Made by a program: the position numbers and the translations under genes. DNA of 64,000 nucleotides from Medakamo hakoo (lineage: Eukaryota > Chlorophyta > Trebouxiophyceae > Coccomyxaceae): NCBI GenBank assembly GCA_026636295.1, contig CP089458.1, positions 496,001-560,000 of the forward strand. Direction: 5' to 3'. Under the pieces are notes generated by a model. It was given only the letters and a program-made list of their open reading frames with translations. It had not been told where the DNA came from and ran no database searches. Positions 49,729-59,447 of this stretch are shown one piece after another (within the stretch, counting starts at the first letter, position 1; each line of letters starts with the position of its first letter).

Positions 49729-51480
49729 TCACGCGACCCACCCCTCCCCGCCCTTGCGCCCGGCCACGCCCGCCCGCCGCGGCGCCGCTGCCTCCACCCA
49801 CCCCACCCGCCCCGCTCGCCGATCCACGCCTGGTTCCAGCGGCGTCTGCCCCACCCCGTGCGCGGCGGCCTGGGCGGCGAGCAGGGGCGGCGGCAGGGCG
49901 GGCGACCCGGCCGCGCCGTCCCCGGCGACGCACCGGCCGCGCATCGCCCGCCCTTCAAACTGGCCAAAGTGCAGGGCGTGGGACCAGGCGGCGGCCGGGT
50001 CGTCCTTGAGGGACGCCAGGTCTGCGTGGGCGGACGTGTAAAAGGGCGCGTCGAAGCAGGCGGGGCCCAGGGCGGCGGGCAGGCCGCCGACGCCAGGCGC
50101 GCGGTGGGACGCCAGGCCGTCCACCCACTCGTTGGACGCGACGTCGGCGGCGGCCCCGTCGCGCGCGCCCTGCAGGGCCTGGTCCGCCCAGGCCGACGCC
50201 TTCAAGCCCGCCCTCGCCGTCGCAGACAGCCAGGGCGTCGTCGTGCCCGGCCCGCCGCCCGCCAACGCGGCCGCGTCCGGCGCCTTGTGCTTGACAAAGA
50301 GCGTTTCGGTCGGCGGCAGGGTCGTCCCATCAAACCGGCCGTCCCCCGTCGGCGGCGCCCGCTGGTTGCAGTGGGCGGTGGCGGCGATGCTGCCATTGCG
50401 CCAGTCCACGCCCGCGTACCGGGGGAGCAGGGAGGCCAGGCCGTGGCCGGCGGCCAGCAGGACGGCCGAGGCGCCGACCTCGCCGTCCGCGACCGCGGCC
50501 CACCGGTCGGCGTGGCAGCGCAGCGGGTTGCGGGCTCCCGCGGCCCGCCAGGCGGCCAGGCCCACCCTGTCCGTGGCCAGCGCCCACGACTGGACGTGCG
50601 GGGAGTGGGCCCAGCCGCCGCCGGCGGCGTCTCCCCCGGCGGCCGGCGTGCCCTCGCACGAGATCACGGGCCCGGCCGCGCGCACGTCGCCCGGCCCGCC
50701 CAGCAGCGCCGTCAGCAGGGCGTGCCACGACACGACCGCCCGCGGGGCGGCCGGGTTGCCCGTCGCCGCCCGCACCGCCGCCGTGGCGGCCGCGTGCGCC
50801 GACGGCGGCACAAACGGCCCGCGGACCGAGGCGTTGACGAGGACGAAGAAGCGGTGGTGGGGGCGGGCCGCGCCCGCGCCGCCGGACGCGACCGCCTCCA
50901 GTGCCCAGCCCCACGCGCCCCAGTCGTAGCAGGCGTTGGGGCGGTGGTGGACGGTGGCGCGCGGGTGGGACGCCGCCTTGCGCAGGGCGGACGCCGCGAC
51001 GGCCGACGCGGCGGGCGGGGCGGACGCCAGTGCGTCCGCGCCGCCCTGCACGATGATCGCGGCGTCGGCGCCGTCATCGTAGAAAAAGTCGGTCGCGGGG
51101 CGGCCCTGCGCCGCGGCGGCCGCGGCGACCAGGTCCGCGCCCAGCACGCCGCCGTACAGGCCGTGGTCCACGAAGAAGCGCAGGTTGTCGGCCGCCGCGG
51201 CGTCCGTGGGGGCGACGACGAAGGTGACGAGCGTGGGCGCGGCGCGCGGGCGCGCGCCGCGGGAGGGCACACGCGCCGCCCGCGCGAGCGGGGGTGGTGG
51301 AGCGCCGGCCGCCCTCGGCAGGGCTGCGGCTGACCGGGGCGAAGGCCCACTGGCCCTGCCCGCCAGCAAGCCGGCCGTGAAGGCCAGCGCGGCCAGGGCG
51401 AGGGCGGCCGGGCGAGGAGGGGGTGGGGGGGACGACCGGCGGTCGGGCCGGGGCGAGCCGCGCACCGGCGGAGGCTTCAT
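49729..51480 (-). CDS. Type II membrane protein, glycosyltransferase-like
   Basis: Single exon of 583 residues. A short Pro/Arg-rich cytosolic tail precedes a membrane anchor at residues 24-43 (PAALALAALAFTAGLLAGRA), typical of Golgi type II enzymes. The lumenal domain shows LVTFVVAPTDAAAADNLRFF, then ATVHHRPNACYDWGAWGWAL, HHRFFVLVNASVRGPF, WHALLTALLGG, SPHVQSWALATDRVGL and LLPRYAGVDWRNGSI. This is a pattern found in algal proteins resembling rhamnan/RgpF-type glycosyltransferases. The C-terminal region has FYTSAHADLASLKDDPAAAW and HALHFGQFEGRAMRGRC, like the short 'NPDL ... G..EGR' repeat of secreted bacterial proteins. The sugar donor is unknown. Confidence 0.6.
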   Translation of the reverse strand: MKPPPVRGSPRPDRRSSPPPPPRPAALALAALAFTAGLLAGRASGPSPRSAAALPRAAGAPPPPLARAARVPSRGARPRAAPTLVTFVVAPTDAAAADNLRFFVDHGLYGGVLGADLVAAAAAAQGRPATDFFYDDGADAAIIVQGGADALASAPPAASAVAASALRKAASHPRATVHHRPNACYDWGAWGWALEAVASGGAGAARPHHRFFVLVNASVRGPFVPPSAHAAATAAVRAATGNPAAPRAVVSWHALLTALLGGPGDVRAAGPVISCEGTPAAGGDAAGGGWAHSPHVQSWALATDRVGLAAWRAAGARNPLRCHADRWAAVADGEVGASAVLLAAGHGLASLLPRYAGVDWRNGSIAATAHCNQRAPPTGDGRFDGTTLPPTETLFVKHKAPDAAALAGGGPGTTTPWLSATARAGLKASAWADQALQGARDGAAADVASNEWVDGLASHRAPGVGGLPAALGPACFDAPFYTSAHADLASLKDDPAAAWSHALHFGQFEGRAMRGRCVAGDGAAGSPALPPPLLAAQAAAHGVGQTPLEPGVDRRAGRVGWVEAAAPRRAGVAGRKGGEGWVA

Positions 51481-51842
51481 TTTTGCGGTCTCTGGCGGGG
51501 AGACAGCGCCCTCGGGAATGGAGGTGTGGGGCAGGGATGCTGCTACACAGCCGTGTGTGTGTGCGCGTGTGCGCGCGGGGCGGCGGAGGCGGCGGGGAGG
51601 GAGAGGGGCGCGGGTCGCCCCGCCGCGCGGGTCGTCAGTTATGGCAAGAATGAGGGCGCGCGTGGGTCGGGGGGCGGCGGACGGCGAGAGCCCCCCGACC
51701 GCACTTCTGCGCAGTGTGGCATTGGCGGCGCCGCACGAAGAAAAAACATTACATGCTCGCCCTGCCCGGGCGATCGGTCCGCCTCCGAGCGTGCGTCGCG
51801 GCCCAGGCTTCACGCACCAGGCAAGCGTCCGGCGGTGGCGCC
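51481..51842. promoter_or_regulatory. Head-to-head intergenic region
   Basis: This 362-bp stretch lies between divergent start codons (glycosyltransferase-like, minus; metallophosphoesterase, plus). A G/T-rich run lies at 51555-51580. I see no coding signal. Confidence 0.4.
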
Positions 51843-53057
51843 ATGGCCGACGGCGGCTCGCCACCGCCGCCGGCGGCGCACCCAGCCGACGCGGCCCACC
51901 CACCGGCGCCCGCCCGCTCCCTGGCCACGCCGCCGCCGCCCGGCGCGCCCACGCCCGCCGCCCGGCTGGCCGTCGTCGGCGACGTCCACGGCCAATGGGG
52001 CCCCGAAGACGAGGCCGCCCTGGCATTCTTGGCGCCGACCGCCGCCTGCTTTGTGGGCGATTTCGGGGAGGAGGACACGGCCCTGGTGGATGCGCTGGCG
52101 CGGCCGCCGTCGCCGCCTGCACCGCCCGCCGGGCGCCCGCCGCGCCTGTTCGTGCTGGGCAACCACGACGCCTGGTACTGTCTGACGTCCCGTGGGCGGG
52201 ACAGGGTGGCCAGGCGGGGTGGGGACGGCAGCGCGGCCGTGTCGCCGGGCGTGCGGGCACAGCTGGAGGCAATGGGGGGCGCACACGTCGGGTGGGGCCA
52301 CGCCCTCGTGGCGTCTCCGCCCGCCCCGCCGCTCGCCATCGCGGGCGCCCGTCCCTTTAGCAAGGGCGGAGGCCGGTGGTCTGACGTGGCGGACTTTTAC
52401 GCCGGCCTGGCCGGCGTCGCATCCATGGAGGACGCGGGCGCCCGCACGGCGGGCGCGCTGCGCGCGGCGCGCGCGGCCCTCCCGCCCGGCGACGCGGGCA
52501 CCGTCGTCCTCCTCGCCCACAACGGCCCCGCGGGCCTGGGCGCCGCGCCCCACGACCCGTGCGGCGCCGACTTTCTGCCTGGAGGCGGCGACTGGGGCGA
52601 CCCGGACACGGCCGCGGCGCTGGCAGCCGTGGCGGGCGACGACGACGGACAAGGGGCGTCGCCCGCCGCCGTGATTTTCGGGCACATGCACCGCAACTTG
52701 CGGGGCGACCCGCGCCCGCGGGACGCGGTGCGCTTTGGTGGTGGCGGGCGCAGCGGGCGGCGCACGGTGTTCTTGAACGCGGCGGTCACGCCCCGGCGGC
52801 GCGTGCTGGGCCCGGGCGTGGTGGGCGGCACCGACGGCGCGGCGCCGACCACGGCCTGCCACTTCCTGATGGTGGAGCTGGCCGGGGGCGCCGTCACGGG
52901 CGCGGCCGACGTATGGGTGGGCGCCTATCCACTCGCGGACGGCGGCTTTGCGACGGCGCCCCTGCTGGAACGGCCGCTGTTGGTGCGGGAGGAAGGCAGC
53001 GGCCGGCGGTGGGCGTTCCAGGCGCACGCGGGCGAGTGGGTGGCGGAAGGCGGGTGA
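51843..53057 (+). CDS. Calcineurin-like metallophosphoesterase (TIGR04168-type)
   Basis: Single exon of 404 residues. After a ~40-residue Pro/Ala-rich N-terminus, possibly a transit peptide, the metal-binding motifs appear in order: AVVGDVHGQW (D47, H49), FVGDFGEED, VLGNHDAWYC, LLAHNGPAGLG and FGHMHRNL. The GDVHGQW start and GDFGEED block are those of a cyanobacterial and plant phosphoesterase group of unknown substrate, so a plastid location is likely. The C-terminal part (VFLNAAVTPRR, FLMVELAGGAV) also fits. All expected metal ligands are visible. Confidence 0.88.
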   Translation: MADGGSPPPPAAHPADAAHPPAPARSLATPPPPGAPTPAARLAVVGDVHGQWGPEDEAALAFLAPTAACFVGDFGEEDTALVDALARPPSPPAPPAGRPPRLFVLGNHDAWYCLTSRGRDRVARRGGDGSAAVSPGVRAQLEAMGGAHVGWGHALVASPPAPPLAIAGARPFSKGGGRWSDVADFYAGLAGVASMEDAGARTAGALRAARAALPPGDAGTVVLLAHNGPAGLGAAPHDPCGADFLPGGGDWGDPDTAAALAAVAGDDDGQGASPAAVIFGHMHRNLRGDPRPRDAVRFGGGGRSGRRTVFLNAAVTPRRRVLGPGVVGGTDGAAPTTACHFLMVELAGGAVTGAADVWVGAYPLADGGFATAPLLERPLLVREEGSGRRWAFQAHAGEWVAEGG

Positions 53058-53269
53058 GGCGGGGGGAGGGGGCTTTTTTGAGCCCGCCACGCCCAGTGGG
53101 CCTGGGCAGACAGGGCTGGGAGGCGCGCTGGGCTGGTGCTGGCGTGATGAGCATTGCAAAAGAAAACCGTAGAGTTCGCCTTTTTTTTTTCATGCGTGTG
53201 TTTTCAGAAACCCCGCCCCAGCCGCGCGGTCTGTTCACACCCCTCCACACGTGCTCTTCTTCCCCCCGC

Positions 53270-55239
53270 TCACACCCGCCGCCCGGCCGGCGGGCCCGGC
53301 GACGCCGTCACGGACTGCGCGCCGACGCCCACCATGCCCAGCTTCGCACCGGCAGGCGCGCCCGCCGACGCCGCCGCGCCCTCGGCCGCGACGATCGCCG
53401 CCAGGCGCCGCTGGCAGCCCGCCGCCACGCCCAGGAAGAGGGCGCACATCCCAAACATGGCCCACAACGGGTACGCGCTGACATTGTACAGGGCCACGCA
53501 CACAAAGGCGTTCAACGGAATGCGGAACATGTTGGTCACGGTCGCGCGCGTGCCCTCGGGCACGTACGTCGACCGCATCTTCATCATGGACGGCCAGAAG
53601 ACGCCGACCAGCGCTTCAAACGCGCAGAAGGCCAGGAGGAGGAGGCGGCCGGACGGCGAGAGGCCGGCGCCCGGCGGCGCGGCGCCGGACGCAGGCTTGG
53701 AAATGCCGCACGCGTGGAGGAGGACGGGGACGCCCAGCGCGCCCGCGGCCGCGAGGAAGACGCCCTGCATGTACCGCTCCGGCTTGGGGGCGTTGGGGCC
53801 GGCGTTGCCGAGCAGGCGGCCCGCCAGGGCCGAACCGGCCATGCAGGACACCATGAACAGCGCAAAGACGAAGCCGTGCGGGACGGACTCGCCGTTGGGC
53901 GACAGGGCCGGCGTCCACAGGAAGACAAATGTGTACATCGCGCCCTCAAACAGCGCCTGCTCCGCGCCGAGCAGGGCGACCTTGGGGTCGGACGCGATGG
54001 CGGCCGCGCCCGCGCGCAGCTGGGCCATGAGGGAGGACAGCGGCGAGGACGGCGGGCCGGCGCCGCCGGGGGCGGGCGTCGAGCCAGGCGCCGCGTCGCC
54101 GTAGTTTTCGGTCCAGGTCGAGGCAATGACGACGCCGCCTGCTGCCAGCACAGCGGCCGCGGCGTCGAACGGCGCGACGGGGCCGAGTTTGAAAGCGCCG
54201 ACCAGCGTCTGGGCGACCAGGCCGGCCACGATGGCGACCAGCCCATTGCCGACGAGGACGGCCCGGGCAAACGTGCCGCCCAGCAGGTCGGCGTCGTACC
54301 CCCGCTTGAAGTGTTCGGCGACCAGCCAGGCCTCGAACGCGGAGTACAGGAGGGACGTCGCCACGCCGCACAGGAGGCGGCCGCCAAGGAGGACGCCGAA
54401 GGAGGACGAGTGCTTGGTGAAGCAGCCCAGGGAGTAGACGAGGACGTACGTCAGGGCGGCTTTCTTGCGGCCGCTGTGGAGTGTAAGGGGGGGGGGGAGG
54501 GGGGGAGCGGGTGGAGTGGGGGGCGGGTCGGCGGGCGGGTGGGCGGGCGGGCGACGCGAGCGCGCGCGCGCTGCCCCGAGACGCGCGCTCCCCACGGCGC
54601 CGCACCCGCCGTCCCTCACACTTCCACCCCTCCCAGCCGGGCAAGCCGGTTGCCCGGCGCCCGGCGGCGGGCGACGCACGCACACCCCCTCCCTCCACCC
54701 CCAAACCCCAAGACGCACGTCCTGTCTGCGAGCGAGCCGACGATCGTGCCAAAGACCATGGACGACGCGAAGCCGGCGATGAACAGGCGGCCGATGTCGC
54801 CGCGGTCGAAGCCGTAGTGCTGGTACAGGGCGTAGACGTACGGGCCTTGCAGCCAGTCGCCGGCTGTTGTGTGGGGATGGGCAGATGAGAAATTGGTTTT
54901 TTTTGAAGTCGCGCGCGCGCACGGGAAAACCGTCGCCGGACGGAGGGGGGACGCCGCACTTTCCACCCCACTCCACGCACACCCCACACGCAAGCTCAGA
55001 TGGGGCGCAAGCCTCCGCCTGGGGCGCGCGCGCGTTGAGAGCAGCGAAAGGGGAAACGCACCCATCATGAGCGCGTACACGAGCACGTAGTTGGACCGGA
55101 ACGCGCCAAACTCGCGCGTGACGGCCGGGCCGGACCCGGCGCCGGACCCGGCCGCGCGGGCGGCGCCGGACTTGCCCAGCTCGAGGGCTGCCGCGGTGGC
55201 GGCCAAGACCGTGAACAGGATGTAGTAGAACGCCTCCAT
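53270..55239 (-). CDS. MFSD5-type major facilitator (molybdate transporter MOT2 family)
   Basis: Three exons in order (55062-55239, 54719-54863, 53270-54473) give 508 residues with about 12 membrane segments. Key blocks are GDWLQGPYVYALYQHYGF, IGRLFIAGFASSMVFGT, the MFS loop motif SLADRTGRKKAAL rebuilt across intron 2, YVLVYSLGCFTKHS, and FEAWLVAEHFKR. Later blocks are QALFEGAMYTFVFLWTPAL, FALFMVSCMAGS and ALVGVFWPSMMKMRSTYVP. This is the MFSD5/MOT2 family, members of which move molybdate. Intron 2 holds a G-rich run. It starts 92 bp from the Nudix gene on the other strand. Confidence 0.93.
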
Positions 55240-55331
55240 GTGGGGGTGTGTTTTTCGGTCGAGTCGCCGGCGCGCCTTCGAAGACGCGAGAGTGAGGCGC
55301 GCCGACCCTGCGCCCATACGTGAAACAAACA
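55240..55331. promoter_or_regulatory. Very short head-to-head promoter
   Basis: Only 92 bp separate the start codons of the MFSD5-type transporter and the Nudix gene, the closest divergent pair in the window. Confidence 0.5.
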
Positions 55332-56963
55332 ATGCCTTGTGGCCGCCCGCCCGGCGCGGCCACGCCTCGGCCAGGCATGCCACGGCGCGCACCAGGCGCG
55401 GGAGTCCTCGTATCATGCCTCGCCGCGGCCAGCGCTCCAGGCGTGGCCAGGCCTGCCCGCGGCGGCGCTGTGTCCTGCTCCGCCCAAGCCGCGCGGCCGC
55501 CCCCCCATTTTTCCGACCTGCCGTTTGACCGCACGGCCGCGGGCGCCCTGCGCAAGGACCCCGCCGCCTTGGCCGCCGCACTGGCCCACCCGTCCGCCCG
55601 CGCGGTCGCCGTCACAGCACGCGGCGGAGAAGCCCTGGTCGTGGTGCGGGGCGGGCGGCCGGCGCCCGCCCTGCTGCCGCTGGCGTCCGTGCTGCCCGCG
55701 TGCGCCGAGCCGCCCATCCTGTTGGGGGTGGGACCCGGCGGCGCGCCCGTCTTCGCGGCCGTCCTGCCCCGGCCGTTTTTGGACGACGCGTCGCGGCCGC
55801 CGGGGGCGGAGTGGCAGTCCGTCGTGTCCGCCGCCGGGCCGGCCGCGGCCGGCCCCGACGCCGCTGTCCTGGCGCTCGCTGTCGGCCTCGCGGCCTTTGC
55901 GACCGCCAACGCGTTTGACGGCGCCAGCGGCGCGCCCCTGGTCCCCGCGGAAGGCGGCCACGCGCGGCGGCCCGCCGACGGTGGGCGCGGCCGGTCCACG
56001 CGCCCGCGCGTGGACCCGGCCGTGCTGGCGCTGACGACCGGCGGCCCGGGCGGGCGCTGGGCCCTCCTGGGCCGCAAGCCGTCCTGGCCGGACCGGCGCT
56101 ACTCCCTCCTGGCCGGCTTTGTGGAGCTGGGGGAAACGCTGGAGCAGGCGGCGGTGCGGGAAGTGGCCGAAGAAGCGGGCGTGGCGGTGGACGGGGCGTC
56201 CCTCACCTACGCTGGCTCCCAGCCGTGGCCGTTCCCACGCTCGCTCATGGTCGCCTACTGTGGCCGGGCTGTGGAGGAGGGGGAGGGGGGCGGGGGGCAC
56301 CGCCCGCCGCGCCCGCCACGCCCGCCGCGCCCGCACCCTGAGGATGTGGGCTTGCCGTGCCCCGCGGCGGCGGCAGCGGCGGCGGCGGCCCGAGCCGCGG
56401 ACGCGGCCCAGGCGTCGCTCCCGCCCGCCGCGCCTGTGGACGGAGAACTCGCGGACGTGCGGTGGTTTCACGCGGCCGCCGTGCGGGACGCCGTCGCCGC
56501 GGCGGCGGGCGGCGGCGGGGGCGGGCCACCCCCGCCGGCCGGGCTGGCCGTCCCGGGCCCCCACGCACTCGCCCACGCCGTCCTGGACGAGTGGAGCGGC
56601 CGGGTGGGCGGGCGGCCACGCCTGCCGTCCGTGAACTCCGAGGCGACAGCGGACGACGGGCCCGCCCGCCGACCCGCGCTGCTGGTACTGGTGGAGGACG
56701 CGGCGGGCGAGCCGTACCTGGCCGTGCGCGCGCGCGGCGGCGGCGGTGTCGACCACGCCGGCCTGGCCGCTTCGGCGGTGGCAGAGGCGGCAGCGGCTGG
56801 GGCGGCTGCGACGCCTTTAGCCCGCGGCTGGTTGACGGTCAGGGACATGGCGGGGCCGGTCAGGCGGTTGGGCGTGGGCGGGGAGAGGGCCGGGTTGGTG
56901 GCGGCCGTGCTGCGGGTGGCGCTGCCGCTGCACGCGGTGGAAGAAGCAGACGTGACTGAATGA
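55332..56963 (+). CDS. Nudix hydrolase, NADH pyrophosphatase-like (NUDT12/19 type)
   Basis: Single exon of 543 residues from ATG 55332. The Nudix box is complete at about 262-284 ([20 protein letters not shown], then AGV), followed by the family block [16 protein letters not shown] that is specific to NAD(H) pyrophosphatases. Upstream, [21 protein letters not shown] followed by APLVPAEGG aligns with the zinc ribbon of this family, but the four Cys are gone (FDGASG where FCxxCG is expected). The C-terminus carries an extra ~110 residues with a second [18 protein letters not shown] stretch. The N-terminus looks like a targeting peptide. Catalysis seems intact. Confidence 0.85.
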   Translation: MPCGRPPGAATPRPGMPRRAPGAGVLVSCLAAASAPGVARPARGGAVSCSAQAARPPPHFSDLPFDRTAAGALRKDPAALAAALAHPSARAVAVTARGGEALVVVRGGRPAPALLPLASVLPACAEPPILLGVGPGGAPVFAAVLPRPFLDDASRPPGAEWQSVVSAAGPAAAGPDAAVLALAVGLAAFATANAFDGASGAPLVPAEGGHARRPADGGRGRSTRPRVDPAVLALTTGGPGGRWALLGRKPSWPDRRYSLLAGFVELGETLEQAAVREVAEEAGVAVDGASLTYAGSQPWPFPRSLMVAYCGRAVEEGEGGGGHRPPRPPRPPRPHPEDVGLPCPAAAAAAAAARAADAAQASLPPAAPVDGELADVRWFHAAAVRDAVAAAAGGGGGGPPPPAGLAVPGPHALAHAVLDEWSGRVGGRPRLPSVNSEATADDGPARRPALLVLVEDAAGEPYLAVRARGGGGVDHAGLAASAVAEAAAAGAAATPLARGWLTVRDMAGPVRRLGVGGERAGLVAAVLRVALPLHAVEEADVTE

Positions 56964-57016
56964 GAGGCGAGGGGTGTGGGGCGAGCAAAACTGCAGGGCT
57001 TTTTTTTTTGTCTTTG

Positions 57017-58898
57017 ATGGCCAGAGCAGAGATGCGAGGAAGCACGGCCGGCCACACACGCCACGCCGCCGCCGCCCGCGCGCCGCTGCCTCAACCCGCC
57101 ACTACGGGCGTGGTCGTCGCCGCCGCGGCGGCCCGCAGGGCGGCGCACGCCGCGCTCGCCGGCCGCCGCGCCGCCGACGTGCTGCGGCGAGCGCCGCCGA
57201 CGGCCAGCGCAATGCCTTCTTCAAGCAACGCCGCGGCGGCGGTGTCGCCCCCCACCCCACGCCCGCTCCCAGCCCCAGGCGCGCCTAAGGTCATTGTGCT
57301 AGCCGGCCCGACCGCCGTCGGCAAGACGGCCGTCTCCCTGGAAATCGCGGCCGCGCTGGCAGCGCGTGGGCAAGCGGCAGCTGGCAGTTTCGAGGATGGC
57401 TTGGGCGCCGTCGAAATCATCAACGCGGACTCCGTGCAAGTGTACAAGGGGCTGGACGTTGGGTCCGACAAGGTGAGGTGGTGGGGCGGGCGCGGGCGGG
57501 GCGGCGGCCGCGTTGGAGGATGAGCGAGCAGAGCCCCGCCCTGGGCCCCGGTTGTGTGTGTTTCACCCACCCACGCCCACCCCACCGCCAAAAAAAAAAA
57601 AACGCACACAGCTCCCGCCCTCGCAACGGCGGGGCATCCCCCACCACCTCATGGACGTCCTGGACCCGGCGACCGACGACTGGTCGGCGGGCGCGTTCCA
57701 CGCCGCCGCCACCGCCGCCATCCGGGACGTCGCCGCGCGCGGCCGCACGCCCCTCGTCGTCGGCGGCACGGGCCTGTACCTTCGCTGGCTCGTCCAGGGC
57801 AAGCCCTCCACGCCCGTCAGGGGAAGTGGGGGAGGTGGGGGGGCAGGGTCGCGCGCCGCTGCCGCCGCCGCGACGGCGGCGGCGAAAGCCAAGGTTGACG
57901 CGGCGGTCGCGGCGGCCGAAGCGGCGGCCGGGCGGCGCCTCGACCGCGACGAGCGGTGGGCGGCCGCGGTCTCGACCGTCGCTGACGCGGGCGACCCCGA
58001 CGCAGCCGCCCGCCTGGCGGGCGCGACCAACAACGAGTTTCGCCTGCTGCGGGCGCTGACGATCCTGGCGGAGAATGGCGGCGTGCCGCTGGCCAACCAC
58101 CTGGACGGCGGCGGACGCGGCGGCGGCGGCGGCGGACGTGGGACCGCCCCGTCCGGCCGTCCGCCGCCGCCCCTGGCCTTTGACTTTCGGTGCGTGTTCC
58201 TGCACGCGCCGCGCCCGCGCCTGTACCGGGCCGTGGACGCGCGCGCGGAGGCCATGGTGGCGGGCGGCCTCATGCGGGAGGCGGCGGCCCTCGCGGCCGC
58301 GGGCCTGGGCCCGGCCGACACATGCGCGACGCGCGCCATCGGGTACAGGCAAGCGCTGGAGCTCTTGGACGCCGCGTGCGCCGCCGGCGGCGGCGGCGGC
58401 GGCGTCGACCCGGACGCCGTCACGGCCATGGTCCATCGCATCCAGGCCGCGTCCCGGCGCCTGGCCCACTCCCAGTTCCACTGGTTCCGGGGGGACGCCC
58501 TGCACGAGTGGGTGGCGGGGCCGGACCCGCCGGACCCGGCCGAGGGCGGGCCGGACGGCGGCGGCGGTGCGCGCGCCGGCCCGGCGCGCAGCCCGGCGCA
58601 CGTGGCGGCGGACGTCCTGGCCATCGCGGCGCGGGCCGACCCGGTGCCTGGCGCGGCCGCGGCCGCGGCGAGCGCGGCCGCGCAGGAGCTGTCGCCGGCC
58701 GAGGCCGCCGCCCTGCGCCGCTACATTCCGCGGTTGGGGCTGCTCAACACACCGGAAGGGATGGCGGCGGCGGTGGCGGCGGTGGAAGAGGCGGTGGCGT
58801 CCTTGCCGCCGGCCGCGGTCGCGGCCGCGCGGCAGAGAGAGGCCGCGCGGCGGGCGGGGCGGGACGCGCGGGCGGGTGGTGGGGAGGAGGAGGCGTGA
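57017..58898 (+). CDS. tRNA dimethylallyltransferase (MiaA/MOD5/IPT)
   Basis: The enzyme adds an isopentenyl group to A37 of tRNAs; its products also feed cis-cytokinins. Two exons (57017-57472, 57612-58898) give 580 residues. The P-loop GPTAVGKT is near residue 97, then [46 protein letters not shown], and [10 protein letters not shown]. The N-terminal 90 residues include a likely organelle presequence, and a second ATG at residue 66 (57212) could give a cytosolic form. Ala/Gly inserts enlarge the middle. I see no C-terminal zinc finger as in the cytosolic plant enzyme. It starts 54 bp after the Nudix stop. Confidence 0.92.
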
Positions 58899-58935
58899 GT
58901 AAGCACATCGCGCGCGCGGTCATTTCTTTTCTTTT

Positions 58936-59370
58936 TTACACAGCGGCGGGGCCGGGCGGCGGCGGAGGCGCGGGCGGGTCGGCGGCCAGGCGCGCGGGCG
59001 GCGGGCCGGGAGCGGGCTCGCCCCCACCCGCCGCCGCGGCTGCTGCGGTCGGCGGCGGCGTGCCCACGCCTTCAGCCTTGCCGCCTTTCCTCCCGATGGA
59101 GTCTTTTGGGAGGGGGTGGGTAGTCGTGACGGCCGGCGGGGGCAGGCGGACAACGTTGCCGTCGTCGTCGACGGGCAGGGGGGTGGCAGCAGGGGCCGCG
59201 CCCGTCGGAGCGGGGACGGGCGGCGGCGCGCCCGTCGCAGTCGCGCTTGCTGCATTGCTGCCGTCACCGCCCACGTCAGCCCAGGCCTTTGCTTCAACGC
59301 CCGTCGCCAGTGTTATGACCCAGCAGGCCACGGCCACCAAGACGAGCCGGCTAGTCTTGGTGGCGCGCAT
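58936..59370 (-). CDS. Small secreted Pro/Ala-rich protein
   Basis: Single exon of 144 residues. It begins with a signal peptide or anchor (LVLVAVACWVITLATGVEA after basic MRATKTSR). The rest is Ala, Pro and Gly with a polar segment (DDDGNVVRLPPPAVTTTH, then LPKDSIGRKGGKAEGVG). It ends in a poly-Pro tail. No domain is recognised. Its stop lies 37 bp from that of the tRNA-modifying gene. Low complexity makes the call moderate; the clear signal peptide and the position between two genes support it. Confidence 0.5.
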   Translation of the reverse strand: MRATKTSRLVLVAVACWVITLATGVEAKAWADVGGDGSNAASATATGAPPPVPAPTGAAPAATPLPVDDDGNVVRLPPPAVTTTHPLPKDSIGRKGGKAEGVGTPPPTAAAAAAGGGEPAPGPPPARLAADPPAPPPPPGPAAV

Positions 59371-59447
59371 GGCGGGGGGGGCGGCGCCGGGCTTTCGGGA
59401 AACTTAGCGAAACTGTTGTGTGTGGCCCTCCCATCACCGCCGCGAGC

